DNA of 64,000 bases from Nemertoderma westbladi. Its lineage: Eukaryota; Xenacoelomorpha; Nemertodermatida; Nemertodermatidae. The translations under genes were made by a program, and so were the position numbers. Where the stretch lies: assembly GCA_032718475.1 (NCBI GenBank), contig JAUCBJ010001275.1:1-64000 (forward strand). The letters are read 5' to 3'. Shown here piece by piece: positions 33,801 to 46,894 of this stretch. Positions within the stretch are counted from its first letter, which is position 1, and the number at the start of each line of letters is the position of its first letter. The notes under the pieces were generated by a model. That model did not search any database. It worked only from the letters and a program-made list of their open reading frames with translations, and was not told the DNA's origin.

Positions 33801-36800
33801 AGGTAATGGAGCTGCTAAAGGTAGTGGAGCTGCTAAAGGTAGTGGAGCTGCTAAAGGTAGTGGAGCTGCTAAAGGTAGCGGAGCTGCTAAAGGTAGTGGA
33901 GCTGCTAAAGGTAATGGAGCTGCTAAAGGTAATGGAGCTGTTAAAGGTAATGGAGCTGCTAAAGGTAGTGGAGCTGCTAAAGGTAGTGGAGCTGCTAAAG
34001 GTAGTGGAGCTGCTAAAGGTAGTGGAGCTGCTAAAGATAATGGAGCTGCTAAAGGTAATGGAGCTGTTAAAGGTAATGGAGTTGTTACAGGTAATGGAGC
34101 TGCTAAAGGTAGTGGAGCTGCTAAAGGTAGTGGAGCTGCTAAAGGTAGTGGAGCTGCTAAAGGTAATGGAGCTGCTAAAGATAATGGAGCTGCTAAAGGT
34201 AGTGGAGCTGCTAAAGGTAGTGGAGCTGCTAAAGGTAGTGGAGCTGCTAAAGGTAGTGGAGCTGCTAAAGGTAATGGAGCTGCTAAAGGTAATGGAGCTG
34301 CTAAAGGTAGTGGAGCTGCTAAAGGTAATGGAGCTGCTAAAGGTAATGGAGCTGCTAAAGGATAATGGAGCTGCTAAAGGTAGTGGAGCTGCTAAAGGTA
34401 GTGGAGCTGCTAAAGGTAAGTGGAGCTGCTAAAGGTAATGGAGCTGCTAAAGGTAATGGAGCTGCTAAAGGTAATGGAGCTGCTAAAGGTAATGGAGCTG
34501 CTAAAGGTAGTGGAGCTGTTAAAGGTAATGGAGCTGCTAAAGGTAATGGAGCTGCTAAAGGTAATGGAGCTGCTAAAGGTAATGGAGCTGTTAAAGGTAA
34601 TGGAGCTGCTATAGGTAATGGAGCTGCTAAAGGTAGCGAGCTGCTAAAGGTAATGGAGCTGCTAAAGGTAGTGGAGCTGCTAAAGGTAGTGGAGCTGCTA
34701 AAGGTAGTGGAGCTGCTAAAGGTAATGGAGCTGCTAAAGGTAGTGGAGCTGCTAAAGGTAATGGAGCTGTTAAAGGTAATGGAGTGTTACAGGTAATGGA
34801 GCTGCTAAAGGTAATGGAGCTGCTAAAGGTAATGGAGCTGTTAAAGGTAATGGAGCTGCTAAAGGTAATGGAGCTGCTAAAGGTAATGGAGCTGCTAAAG
34901 GTAATGGAGCTGCTAAAGGTAATGGAGCTGTTAAAGGTAATGGAGTTGTTACAGGTAATGGAGCTGCTAAAGGTAATGGAGCTGCTAAAGGTAATGGAGC
35001 TGCTAAAGGTAATGGAGCTGTTAAAGGTAATGGAGCTGTTAAAGGTAATGGAGCTGCTAAAGGTAATGGAGCTGCTAAAGGTAATGGAGCTGTTAAAGGT
35101 AATGGAGCTGCTAAAGGTAATGGAGCTGCTAAAGGTAATGGAGCTGCTAAAGGTAATGGAGCTGCTAAAGGTAATGGAGCTGCTAAAGGTAATGGAGCTG
35201 CTAAAGGTAGTGGAGCTGCTAAAGGTAGTGGAGCTGCTAAAGGTAATGAATGGAGCTGCTAAAGGTAATGGAGCTGCTAAAGGTAGTGGAGCTGCTAAAG
35301 GTAATGGAGCTGCTAAAGGTAGTGGAGCTGCTAAAGGTAGTGGAGCTGCTAAAGGTAGCTGGAGCTGCTAAAGGTAATGGAGCTGCTAAAGGTAGTGGAG
35401 CTGCTAAAGGTAATGGAGCTGCTAAAGGTAATGGAGCTGCTAAAGATAATGGAGCTGCTAAAGGTAGTGGAGCTGCTAAAGGTAGTGGAGCTGCTAAAGG
35501 TAGTGGAGCTGCTAAAGGTAATGGAGCTGCTAAAGGTAGTGGAGCTGCTAAAGGTAGTGGAGCTGCTAAAGGTAGTGGAGATGCTTAAAGGTAGTCGAGC
35601 TGCTAAAGGTAATGGAGCTGCTTTAGGGAGTGGAGCTGCTAAAGGTAATGGAGCTGTTAAAGGTAATGGAGCTGTTAAAGGTAATGGAGCTGCTAAAGGT
35701 AGTCGAGCTGCTAAAGGTAATGGAGCTGCTAAAGGTAATGGAGCTGCTAAAGGTAATGGAGCTGCTAAAGGTAATGGAGCTGCTAAAGGTAATGGAGCTG
35801 CTAAAGGTAATGGAGCTGCTAAAGGTAATGGAGCTGCTAAAGGTAATGGAGCTGCTAAAGGTAATGGAGCTGCTAAAGGTAATGGAGCAGCTAAAGGTAA
35901 TGGAGCTGCTAAAGGTAATGGAGCTGCTAAAGGTAATGGAGCTGCTAAAGGTAATGGAGCTGCTAAAGGTAATGGAGCTGCTAAAGGTAATGGAGCTGCT
36001 AAAGGTAATGGAGCAGCTAAAGGTAATGGAGCTGCTAAAGGTAATGGAGCTGTTAAAGGTAATGGAGCTGTTAAAGGTAATGGAGCTGCTAAAGGTAATG
36101 AATGGAGCTGCTAAAGGTAATGGAGCTGCTAAAGGTAATGGAGATGCTTAAAGGTAGTCGAGCTGCTAAAGGTAATGGAGCTGCTTTAGGGAGTGGAGCT
36201 GCTAAAGGTAATGGAGCTGTTAAAGGTAATGGAGCTGTTAAAGGTAGTGGAGCTGTTAAAGGTAATGGAGCTGCTAAAGGTAATGAATGGAGCTGCTAAA
36301 GGTAATGGAGCTGCTAAAGGTAATGGAGCTGCTAAAGGTAATGGAGCTGCTAAAGGTAATGGAGCTGCTAAAGGTAGTGGAGCTGCTAAAGGTAATGGAG
36401 CTGCTAAAGGTAATGAATGGAGCTGCTAAAGGTAATGGAGCTGCTAAAGGTAATGGAGCTGCTAAAGGTAGTGGAGCTGCTAAAGGATAATGGAGCTGCT
36501 AAAGGTAATGGAGCTGCTAAAGGGAATTAATGGAGCTGCTAAAGGTAGTCGAGCTGCTAAAGGTAATGGAGCTGCTTTAGGGAGTGGAGCTGCTAAAGGT
36601 AATGGAGCTGTTAAAGGTAATGGAGCTGTTAAAGGTAGTGGAGCTGCTAAAGGTAATGGAGCTGCTTTAGGGAGTGGAGCTGCTAAAGGTAATGGAGCTG
36701 CTAAAGGTAATGGAGCTGCTAAAGGTAGTGGAGCTGCTAAAGGTAATGGAGCTGCTAAAGGTAGTGGAGCTGCTAAAGGTAGTGGAGCTGCTAAAGGTAG

Positions 36801-38732
36801 TGGAGCTGCTAAAGGTAGTGGAGCTGCTAAAGGTAATGGAGCTGCTAAAGGGAGTGGAGCTGCTAAAGGTAATGGAGCTGCTAAAGGTAGTGGAGCTGCT
36901 AAAGGTAGTGGAGCTGCTAAAGGTAGTGGAGCTGCTAAAGGAATAATGGAGCTGCTAAAGGTAATGGAGCTGCTAAAGGTAGTGGAGCTGCTAAAGGTAA
37001 TGGAGCTGCTAAAGGTAATGGAGCTGCTAAAGGTAATGGAGCTGCTAAAGGTAGTGGAGCTGCTAAAGGTAATAGAGCTGCTAAAGATAATGGAGCTGCT
37101 AAAGGTAATGGAGCTGCTAAAGGTAATGGAGCTGCTAAAGGTAATGGAGCTGCTAAAGGTAGTGGAGCTGCTAAAGGTAGTGGAGCTGCTAAAGGTAGTG
37201 GAGCTGTTAAAGGTAATGGAGCTGCTAAAGGTAGTGGAGCTGCTAAAGGTAATGGAGCTGCTAAAGGTAGTGGAGCTGCTAAAGGTAATGGAGCTGCTAA
37301 AGGTAATGGAGCTGCTAAAGGGAATTAATGGAGCTGCTAAAGGTAGTGGAGCTGCTAAAGGTAGTGGAGCTGCTAAAGGTAGTGGAGCTGCTATAGGTAG
37401 TGGAGCTGCTAAAGGTAGTCGAGCTGCTAAAGGTAATGGAGCTGCTAAAGATAATGGAGCTGCTAAAGGTAATGGAGCTGCTTAAAGGTAATGGAGCTGC
37501 TAAAGGTAATGGAGCTGCTAAAGGTAATGGAGCTGCTAAAGGTAATGGAGCTGCTAAAGGTAATGGAGCTGCTTAAAGGTAATGGAGCTGCAAAGGTAAT
37601 GGAGCTGCTAAAGGTAATGGAGCTGCTAAAGGTAGTGGAGCTGCTAAAGGTAATGGAGATGCTTAAAGGTAATGGAGCTGCAAAAGGTAATGGAGCTGCT
37701 AAAGGTAATGGAGCTGCTAAAGGGAATTAATGGAGCTGCTAAAGGTAGTGGAGCTGCTATAGGTAGTGGAGCTGCTAAAGGTAGTGGAGCTGCTATAGGT
37801 AGTGGAGCTGCTAAAGGTAGTCGAGCTGCTAAAGGTAATAGAGCTGCTAAAGATAATGGAGCTGCTAAAGGTAATGGAGATGCTTAAAGGTAATGGAGCT
37901 GCAAAAGGTAATGGAGCTGCTAAAGGTAGTGGAGCTGCTAAAGGTAGTGGAGCTGCTAAAGGTAGTGGAGCTGTTAAAGGTAATGGAGCTGCTAAAGGTA
38001 ATGAATGGAGCTGCTAAAGGTAATGGAGCTGCTAAAGGGATTAATGGAGCTGCTAAAGGTAGTCGAGCTGCTAAAGGTAATGGAGCTGCTTTAGGGAGTG
38101 GAGCTGCTAAAGGTAATGGAGCTGTTAAAGGTAATGGAGCTGTTAAAGGTAGTGGAGCTGTTAAAGGTAATGGAGCTGCTAAAGGTAATGGAGCAGCTAA
38201 AGGTAGTGGAGCTGCTAAAGGTAGTGGAGCTGCTAAAGGTAATGGAGCTGCTAAAGGTAATGGAGCTGCTAAAGATAATGGAGCTGCTAAAGGTAGTGGA
38301 GCTGCTAAAGGTAATGGAGCTGCTAAAGGTAATGGAGCTGCTAAAGGTAATGGAGCTGCTAAAGGTAATGGAGCTGCTAAAGGTAATGGAGCTGCTAAAG
38401 GTAGTGGAGCTGCTAAAGGTAATGGAGCTGCTAAAGGTAATGGAGCTGCTAAAGATAATGGAGCTGCTAAAGGTAGTGGAGCTGCTAAAGGTAATGGAGC
38501 TGCTAAAGGTAATGGAGCTGCTAAAGGTAATGGAGCTGCTAAAGGTAATGGAGCTGCTAAAGGTAGTGGAGCTGCTAAAGGTAGTGGAGCTGCTAAAGGT
38601 AATGGAGCTGCTAAAGGTAATGGAGCTGCTAAAGGTAATGGAGCTGCTAAAGGTAGTGGAGCTGCTAAAGGTAGTGGAGCTGCTAAAGGTAGCGGAGCTG
38701 CTAAAGGTAATGGAGCTGCTAAAGGTAATGGA
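30861..38732 (+). repeat. 7.9-kb array of an 18-bp unit with higher-order structure
   Basis: About 437 copies of GGTAATGGAGCTGCTAAA and its variant GGTAGTGGAGCTGCTAAA. Because 18 is a multiple of three, four of six frames stay open for long runs: plus-strand GNGAAK/GSGAAK and MELLKV, and minus-strand FSSSIT and LAAPLP. Insertions of GAAT (as in GGTAATGAATGGAGC) shift the frame repeatedly. Marker units recur at fixed spacings: from 31438 to 32323 (885 bp) and on to 33149 (826 bp), with matching inner spacings of 184, 112 and 346 bp. A block of about 0.85 kb has therefore been triplicated. Other markers (GCTTTAGGGAG, GGAGATGCTTAAAGG) organise the rest. No start context, splice signal or domain supports a gene. 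Confidence 0.95.
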
Positions 38733-40121
38733 GATAATTTCTCTATAAAATAAATTTACATATAATTTCCAAATATATAAAATGTATAATGATAGAATTA
38801 TTGAAGTTGCTAGGCAATATGTTTACTTGAATACGATGATAAGCTTATGTGTGAATTGATACCTTTTAACAATAAACGTTAGGGGCACTACCATTATCGG
38901 ATCTAAAATTTTCGGAAAAGACATCTGAAAAAATTTGTGCCTTAAGAAAATCATCAACAACAATGTTACAACCATTGCGTTTCAATGGTGGAATTTCGGA
39001 TTTATTATTGCGTTTCGAAATTACGAATGAAAATTAAAGAGTTTAACAACAATAGTGATTTATTCGTACTACTCTAGTAGTAAATACAACATACGAAAGG
39101 AACTAAACTTCAATGCAATATATATAAAAATATATTATATACTGTAGGCCTATGTATACCGTTTATCACCTAAAAGAACAAAGAGAGAAAAATTCACAAG
39201 ATCTATATATAGATATTTAGTTTTAAGTCACTATATTGATTATTTACCAACTACAACAACGAATTTACATTCACAGGACATTCATCAGTACTAATTTAAT
39301 TAATGTTTGGTTTAGGTCTACCTACTCTTGTACTTCGATTATAGGCGATTAAAGATTACTCTCAGGGTTATAGGTATTATAGTTCATATAGTGATTGGAA
39401 GTGGATAGTACAGATAAATAAGTCGAGATAAGGGAAATAGTATAACGGTGGCAAGTAGCCATGCCTAGGTTGTTAGGGGCCATGCGTCATGGTGCAAACA
39501 GAGGGCATGGCTAATTTTTCTTTTATTTGTTTATATTAGCTATCTGGGGATGGAGAATGTACACATAGACCCTCCACTTGTTGGAGTTGGTGGGTCACCC
39601 CCGTTAGGCCGAGAAGGATTGAGTGAATGATTTGGAGATGATAAGAACCAGTGAACAAAGCGACTAGGCCCTTGTACAATGTACATGTACACAGGATTAT
39701 TTATGTCGGTAGGTGTCAGGTAATCAATGATTTATCATCAGAAGCAAAAGCGAACAACTTTACTTCCTCTTAACTCGAGAATTGGAGAAGGTCTGAGTCG
39801 ATGGATGTACAGTTGGTTGCCCATGTAAATTACTTTTATTCTTTTTTAACGATGTCAATGTACGTAGGATTTTCAACCTTTACATTAATTGAGCAGTTAT
39901 GTAAATATCGTTAGGGAGGACTGCCTTGTTAGAAAACGCGACTGTCTTAAAGGACTGACTGCTAAACTGCACAAGAATAGGTCGGGGTTAACATTGGAGC
40001 AAGAACGGCTAACGGTGCGGGTGGGTCTGAGGTGGTGGCAGATGTCAACCATGTTGGTGTCCACTTTAATAAATGGTTGAGTTGAGAGAAGTGGATTGGC
40101 TTTTTAACTTCGAACTGCAAA
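38733..40121. other. No gene seen
   Basis: AT-rich sequence with short spurious frames only. Confidence 0.4.
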
Positions 40122-40322
40122 TTGGAAGAGTTCCAAGATTTGGGTGCTGATGTGCACACGAAGATGGGTTACATATCATATATTACAACGATATACGGTC
40201 CTCTAGGACTAGCGACACTATTACTAGTCCTAGGGAAGCATATCCTTAAAGAGGTATACAACCTCAAGGTCGGTTTAGGTCAAGCCTACCCTGAAACCAA
40301 CCCAGAAAAAGGAAAAACGTAA
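40122..40322 (+). pseudogene. BEL/Pao Pol relic (RT C-terminal side)
   Basis: The frame reads DVHTKMGYISYITTIYGPLG then LATLLLVLGKHILKEVYNLK. This resembles the BEL/Pao segment in which a conserved (I/Y)DPLG is followed by a G-K-x-ILQELW stretch between RT and RNase H. About 66 codons survive before a stop; it is an isolated decayed fragment. Confidence 0.55.
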
Positions 40323-41699
40323 AAGGTCAACAAACTTGCAAGATATCGGCAAGTTCACTGTGCTCACTAATGGAGATATGGGCGATCTTGATCTACATTT
40401 GTTCTCCAAGGCCTCACTCGACAGTTATGGAACTGCGTGATATCTGGTCCAAAGGACCTTTTTTATATTATTTGACGGTTATTTCTTTAACTTGATTTAC
40501 AGTATTAGTAAATTGCACAAGTCAACCTTTCCAGATTATTGCCAGGCTAATACTTGGAATAGGCGTCACTTTACTGTTACTGTAGGAAATATAGTTGAAT
40601 AACAATACATAGTACTAAATATAAATGACAAATACACAAATAAAACATCAATATGTCACCTCCTCCCTCCCACTATATCGTATCAAAGATATTTGCCTTA
40701 ATTTAGCCTTTTAATAGCCTAGCGACGCCATTTAGAGAAAGAAGTGTTGTTATGTGGTGAACGTTAGTTATTGCCTATTTTTAAGTAGTTGCAAGTAACA
40801 TTTGTATATCATGTTGATTTTAAATCACATATCACTTAATTTCTATATGAGAGAGTTTTATGGTCAAACTGTAAACCACTCAGATCTCGAGACCTTACGG
40901 CTACGGCTACGAAATCTCGATTTTTAAGAACTCACGATTTTTATCTACTGTAGATGATGTCCCCTGTACTCAGTTGCTAATGTGCCTGCATATGCATACC
41001 TTTACGGAAACCGAATTGTCTGGGGAATAAAAGGTTATTTTTATTTAAATAGAAAGTAATTTGATCCGATATGATTTTTTCAATTATTTTGGCAAATGGG
41101 GATGTAGAAGCTATTGGTCGGTAATTCCGAGGGTAAGTAAAAATGTACAGCTGCAATTTCTTGGGTGTAGTTTAGTCCTAATACATATTGAGTCCTCCAA
41201 AAAATCAAATTTGTCGGGGGTAAACGCTGCACCTACACCACAGGTCTATTTGTAGGCAGGTTAGTGATAAACAGGTTACAGAGGCAGGTTGAAAGGAAAC
41301 ATAACAAAACTGGAGAGTTAGGAGAATATTATAGAAAACCATAAGTAATTGAGAATCAACAGCTTAAAATCACCAGTCAGATGTATAGGCCTAACGGCTT
41401 ACGGTAGCGTTTACCCCAAAATTTGTAAAATATAATTAATAAAATAATTAATAAAAAGTATGCCAGTTTATTATTGATATCGTTCTAAGGAATTCATTCC
41501 CCTTCATTCAATATTTATGTTGAAATCTCCCTAGACCATTATCTTCATTTTTTAGGTATAAATTTCGAGCTGTTTCAATTTTGGGAGCCAGTTGTGTTAT
41601 AAATTTCCTTTTACTTGCCCTGAGTTGGTTGGAAACGCCATGGACATTACAGTAAGTTGCCCGGATCTAGCAATAACGTTTCGATCAATTTCGTCAATT
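40323..41699. other. No gene seen
   Basis: Non-coding sequence; no RNA gene, array or element recognised. Confidence 0.4.
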
Positions 41700-42175
41700 C
41701 CGGGAGATATGCAAATAAGTAACCCCCCCCCCTTCTAGCAGTTCTATTGCATCGGAAAATTCTGAAACCACATATTGCAACTGCGTGATCGCAGACATGT
41801 CGTTTATCCAAGTCTCTGTTCTTGGGGAAACCAACGAGACACCTCCAATTTGATATAGTGTCTGGTTGGAGATGTGTGCATTATACTTGACTCAGTAAAC
41901 CCGATGTAGGATGTTTGTGAATGTGCCATCCTTAGATTTGGTGTCCTCAGGGTTAGAATGCTGGGTTAGAACCCAGCATGGACTCCCATAGAGGAGTAAT
42001 GGAACTACTGCTGCTCTAAATAATCCGACCTTAAGTTTCTGATTAATTTTGTGTGTCTTCCAAATGCCATGGAAGTCTGGTCATGCCATTCCCTTACGTA
42101 TTCGAATGTCCTCATCTGACTTCCGCATCCATGATCCCATATGGCTAGATTGCCTGGATTTCCTAAGGAAAGTAT
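41700..42175 (-). mobile_element. Non-LTR retrotransposon C-terminal fragment
   Basis: The minus strand encodes GSWMRKSDEDIRIRKGMA, then HKINQKLKVGLFRAAVVPLL and LYGSPCW, the RT thumb and C-terminal region. Further left is NILHRVY with HISNQTLYQIGG. There are several stops. It is the same family as the element at 1-1601. Confidence 0.7.
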
Positions 42176-42370
42176 ACTGAACATACATGAGTGAGAGACT
42201 AAATCGAAGACCTTGAAGAATTCAACAAAGATAACAGCCAGATGTCTGTCTTTCTTTTTTGATAACTCTTCAATTATCCTTCTAGTGCCAAAATGGGCTC
42301 CATGGTCCCACGATATTTACGGAACCCATTATGATTTCCAAGTAGCAGTCTCCCAATGGAATCCATGCCC
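42176..42370 (-). mobile_element. Non-LTR RT fragment, first of two overlapping copies
   Basis: About 150 nt nearly match 42646-42790: both cover the FVDFFKAFDSVSRSRM and EELSKK region of the RT. The fragment is short and broken, showing a second insertion or duplication next to the following copy. Confidence 0.65.
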
Positions 42371-42380
42371 TGATGCGATT

Positions 42381-43130
42381 TAGTAATGTATGATTTCCTC
42401 GACATCTGGAGCCTGTATGTGGAGTTACCATCACCCCATCATCATTATAATGATCTAAGGACATACGTAGAACATAGTCAACCACAATTATGAACAAGAA
42501 AGGTGCAAGTGTGTCTCCCTGGAGGACGCCCCATAACACTTCAAATGGTTCTGTGTCACCATCAACAGTAGACACAAATGTTGTCGAACCATCGTATACT
42601 GATCTGATTGCTGCAATAATTTCATCAGGAATCCCATATAATGAAAGTATGCTGAGCATACGTGAGCGAGAGACTGAATCAAAGCCCTTGAAGAAGTTAA
42701 CAAAGATTAACAGCCAGATGTCTGTCTTTCTTTTTTGATAACTCTTCAATTATCCTTCTAAGTGCTAAAATGGGCTCCATGGTCCCACGAACCCATTCTG
42801 ATTTCCGCCTAGCAGTCTTCCAATAGGACAGCTGATGCGATTTAATATAATATGTATCATATGTATCATAATATGATATGTATCATGTATCATATGATAA
42901 TAATAATAGTATAGCTTTGCAGCAATCGAGATCGATGAGATTCCCCGAAAAGATCCATAGAGTGTTAGGTTGCCCTTCTTGGGAACTGGCACCAACTTGT
43001 TTTCATTTCTTGTGGGACTCTCATTGCTCTGTACATGTCTACTAGATGGGGTAAATGAGCTCCAAACACTGGTATTTTAAAGACCTCAGGGGGACACCAT
43101 CTACTCCACTGGAACGATTGGTCTTAATGT
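42381..43130 (-). mobile_element. Non-LTR RT relic, same family as 1-1601
   Basis: The minus strand reads KKGNLTLYGSFRGISSISIA, KGFDSVSRSRMLSILSLYGI and EVLWGVLQGDTLAPFLFIIV, clearly homologous to the RT at 561-1601. It is broken by a deletion and by an AT-rich insertion near 42845-42905 (CATATGATA-type repeats). Confidence 0.85.
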
Positions 43131-43358
43131 TCATTGCATCAGCAGACAACTAACTGGCATTCAAAGTATAATGATTGCATGGACAACATATTATCCATAG
43201 TGAAGATAGTTGTTTCTACCTAGGACTGCCCCTACATGGAACTTGTAACAATATAACAGGACCAGACCACTTCATAAAGTGTTGCTGGTGGAATGTTTCC
43301 AGAATGAAAACCCACGGTCTATCAGCAAGTGATGTACCTTTAAATGTGTCATCATTGA

Positions 43359-43946
43359 GTGTCATCAATGTGTCATCAAAAAGTGTCATCATTAATATGG
43401 CGAACAATTAGTCTACCTTCAATTCTGTACGGTTGCTCAAGCTTTGAAGATGCTGTCATTCCCGAACTAGCAAAAACTGTTCGTAGAGCGATGCGGTCAT
43501 TACTATCTTTAGGAAACTACATCTCGAACAAAATGCTACATTCCCTATTCCAAACCGAAGAGCTTGAAGCCTCGATTGCCTATAACAAATGCAGAGTCTT
43601 TTATAATGCCTTTAATACGAGCAATGAGAAGATCGCCTATCTATTTTCCACCATGCTTGGGGGCCATCTTTCTGGTCTACCTACGGCTACGGACACTATA
43701 ATGTCTGACTGTTCCTGGAAACATGGTTTACCCACAGCAATAAGCCTTGCATCTTCATCATATGAGATTAAGACTTTCTTTAAGACTTTTTGCTCCATAA
43801 AAGGAGCAAAAATACGCAATAATGAATTTTTAAACTTCAGAGCCTCATATCACTTGATGATAGTTCGATCGATCATAAATCACACTAGCTTCGAATTCAA
43901 ACTCAAAAAAACCTGTATTCTAGATATATATGATATAAACACCTGA
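43359..43946 (+). mobile_element. Non-LTR retrotransposon C-terminal ORF, plus strand
   Basis: A 195-codon frame contains RTISLPSILYGCSSFEDAV, then LAKTVRRAMRSLL and LFQTEELEASIAYNKCR. The (L/I)LPS-(V/I)-LYG strand followed by helices is typical of the segment after the RT thumb in non-LTR elements. The orientation is opposite to its neighbours, so it is a separate insertion. No RT core is present. Confidence 0.55.
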
Positions 43947-44601
43947 TACAATCTATATAGTTCAGGTTTATACTTGTTTCACATATAAATAATACTGTAT
44001 ATATTGTCTATAGTTTTTACTGACTTAAAGATCGGCTTAATTAACTATTTTTTATCTTAGATATTGTATATACCCCATACAACGTTCTTTTAAATACAGC
44101 TTATATTATCTACCTATATGGTTCTTACAATATTTTTAGAAGTCCTTGATCTTACCATAATATGTTTATCTATAAGGCTTGCCATTTTACCTATAATAGC
44201 CACGATGTATTATATAGTCCTGATTTTAACTAGATTTGTGCAATTATAATAGAAGTCTTTGGTCTTACCATTTTACCAACTTTTTATAATTTTTATTAAT
44301 GTCCACATGTTCCTCTATAAAGTCCTGCCATTTTACCAATAATAGCCACCGGGGCGTAATCCGGATCGGGATGAATTACACTTGAATATGAGAACACCAT
44401 GTGCCACACACCTTGGGTTTCGTCGAAAGCGTAGTATGAACCGCAAAGAGACCCATGACTACCTTATTGAATGATCATGCAGTCAGAGAGGATGTGCATA
44501 ACACCGTTTTAGATAACTAAGTACCATGGGTATTATCCACTCGTAAATATTTTGCATTATTTAATGTTATTTTCATTATAACTAATTATGCAAAATTTTA
44601 A
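43947..44601. other. No gene seen
   Basis: AT-rich sequence after the plus-strand fragment; possibly its 3' UTR. Confidence 0.35.
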
Positions 44602-44870
44602 TTAATTATAAATAAAAATCATAATTATTGTAAATTTTTCATCACTTATCGCTTTAGGAAAATAATTCACCACAATTATGAACAAGAATGGCGCAAGTGT
44701 GTCACCCTGGAGGAACCCCCATAAAACTTCGAATGGTTCTGTGTCACCGTCAGCAGTAGTCATAAATGTTGTCGAGCCATCGTAGTGATCTAATGGCTGT
44801 AATAGTTGTCTCAGGAATCCCATGCTGTAAGTATGATGAACTGGATCGAAGGCCTTAAAAATGTCAACAA
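44602..44870 (-). mobile_element. Non-LTR RT fragment
   Basis: The minus strand reads DGDTEPFEVLWGFLQGDTLA then PFLFIIVVNY, the same family as 561-1601. A truncated copy with internal deletions. Confidence 0.75.
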
Positions 44871-46404
44871 AGACAACATTAGATGGTTTTAAAAGTAAAA
44901 AATACTAACATAATATCAAGTCTTCTTTGATATTGGTTAAAAATGTTTTACATTGGCGTATTATGGGGTACACTTTTCTGTCCTGTCTCCTGCGATTGCG
45001 GTCAATATCACCACTCCGTCGCCCCCACCCACAGATTGTGCATTATTAAAATAATATGTCAATCATATCATTCACTGAGACCGCGCTTATGTGATGAGCG
45101 TTGATTCTCCGATTGTGGTAGGATTTCACTTCGTAGGAGCTTGTTTATTATTTATTACTTAATTTATATGCAATAGATTTATCCAATTTATTATTAATTT
45201 ATTATGAACTAAATGTAAAATAATTCTGCAAAGGAATCATGGTCTAAACCAGATTTAATAGCAAACTTAATATGACCATATCATATCAATCAAGGACTCA
45301 ATTCAAAAATTATAGTTAGAGTTGAATGGCCTGTGGTAAACAATTAATTCGAAAAAAGCGGTATTTTGAATTTAAATGTTAATAAGTTAAGGCTGAAAAA
45401 CAAGTCTAGGTTGCTGGTCTGGTCTGGTTTGTGTCGGAGGCCCAAAGTGACATGCGTAGTAAACACCGCCATTCTAGTTAAAATAAGAGCGTCTTAAGCT
45501 CGGTTATCAGTAACTGTGACTGCACTAATAAATAAATATGTTACATCAGTGAATATAGTTGCCATGCTGCTTATGAAACGACGACGCAGAAGCGATCCAA
45601 TATGCAGAAACTATTGATTTTTATTTTAAACTTAATGTAATGTTGCGTTTCCCTTCCCTTTAAATTAAAAGGATGGTTGGTATAACTCTCTGTCGGACTG
45701 GATGGTACAGTGCGGAGCTGGAGGGCCACTACCCTATACGAACAACCGGACTGCCTCCCTCTCCATGAATGGTAAAGTAGTCCGAGTTATCCTCTTATCC
45801 AACTTGTTTCATTTGCCAACCAGGAGGTAACTTTGCTCAATGGTGCTGGGAATGATCCATTCAATATACTTGGATCTGCTTACTCCTCCCCCTTCCTCCA
45901 CCAAACTTATCTGCTATCCTATTCGTGGGTTGGTTTGGTGGAGAACTATATATAAACATCAACAATGCCCTTAGTCTACATTATTTATGTTTTTGCATTT
46001 CGTGCCAAAATTATGGTTGAATGGTTCAAATTAATTCTGATTTCAGTTAGTAGTTGGCGGGTTTATTGAATTATATATTAACTAACTTATTTTGAATTTA
46101 ATATTTTATAGTTTCAGTTGCTATATAATTATGTGTCGGAATATTGTAGATAAAAATAATACGACCAAATTTCAGGCATAATGTAGTAATTGTAATGGAT
46201 TAGACGAAGACATACTTCATACAAATCTCGTTATTTAGTCATATTTACAATAGAATAGATCGATTTAAATCCGAGTAAAGGCTGTAGAAATTTCGCACTA
46301 AAGTCTCCTTAGACAGAGTGTTCCCTGCTGGGAGTTAGCGTTGTGGGGAAGTCTGATTTCCAGATGGTACCCATTTTTGATGGAGCTAGCCATCTTGCGT
46401 ATGA
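44871..46404. other. No gene seen
   Basis: A moderately GC-balanced stretch at 45660-45930 has short open runs that match nothing I recognise; the rest is AT-rich. Confidence 0.35.
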
Positions 46405-46560
46405 TTTCTATGTCTTTACTCTATATCTATGACCCTGATAGGGGGGAAACTGGACGTAATAAAAATCCATCCCTCTCCAGGGCAAATTCGACGTAAATAA
46501 AGGCTGATTATTCTCATAAATAAAACTGTAACCTGTTCTATTTTGTTTAGTTTATTGTTT
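46405..46560. repeat. Dispersed repeat, copy A
   Basis: Shares an ordered set of short matches with 49960-50150: GACCCT, a G-rich run, CCCTCTCCA, CGACGTAAATA/CGACGCAAATA and AAAACTGTA. Family unknown. Confidence 0.4.
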
Positions 46561-46609
46561 TGGTTAAAATAAAGTGCCACTGTGTGACCTGCTTTCCCTA
46601 AATTGAGAA

Positions 46610-46800
46610 TTTAACATTGAGGCGGGATATTAATTCGCCAAGATGGGATTTGGGTCCAGTTTCATCCCCTGTCTCCCACGACCCAAGGTAGTGGAAGTCC
46701 TCAACTTTACTTAGTGGATTTCAATCGATGGTAGTCCACAAAGGTCAGAACTGCAGGTAGACTTGATGATTTAATTCCTTTAACCAATCTCCGCAGGGTT
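46610..46800 (-). mobile_element. Non-LTR RT thumb fragment
   Basis: The minus strand reads KVEDFHYLGSWETGDETG, matching the conserved F-(K/H)-YLGS motif that follows the RT palm in non-LTR elements. Both sides are interrupted by stops. Confidence 0.6.
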
Positions 46801-46894
46801 AGTATCTGAGGTATTGTTAATCTATTTGGTCGAAATCCATTTTGCCTCATAAGCATACGTTTATTTAGTTTAATTAATCTCTATATCATTTTTT

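Noticed and set aside
30838-38753. Dozens of overlapping plus-strand frames (GNGAAK and MELLKV types) as a large repeat protein gene
   Set aside because: All arise from the 18-bp unit; GAAT insertions shift frames at random and both strands are open, which argues against selection for coding.
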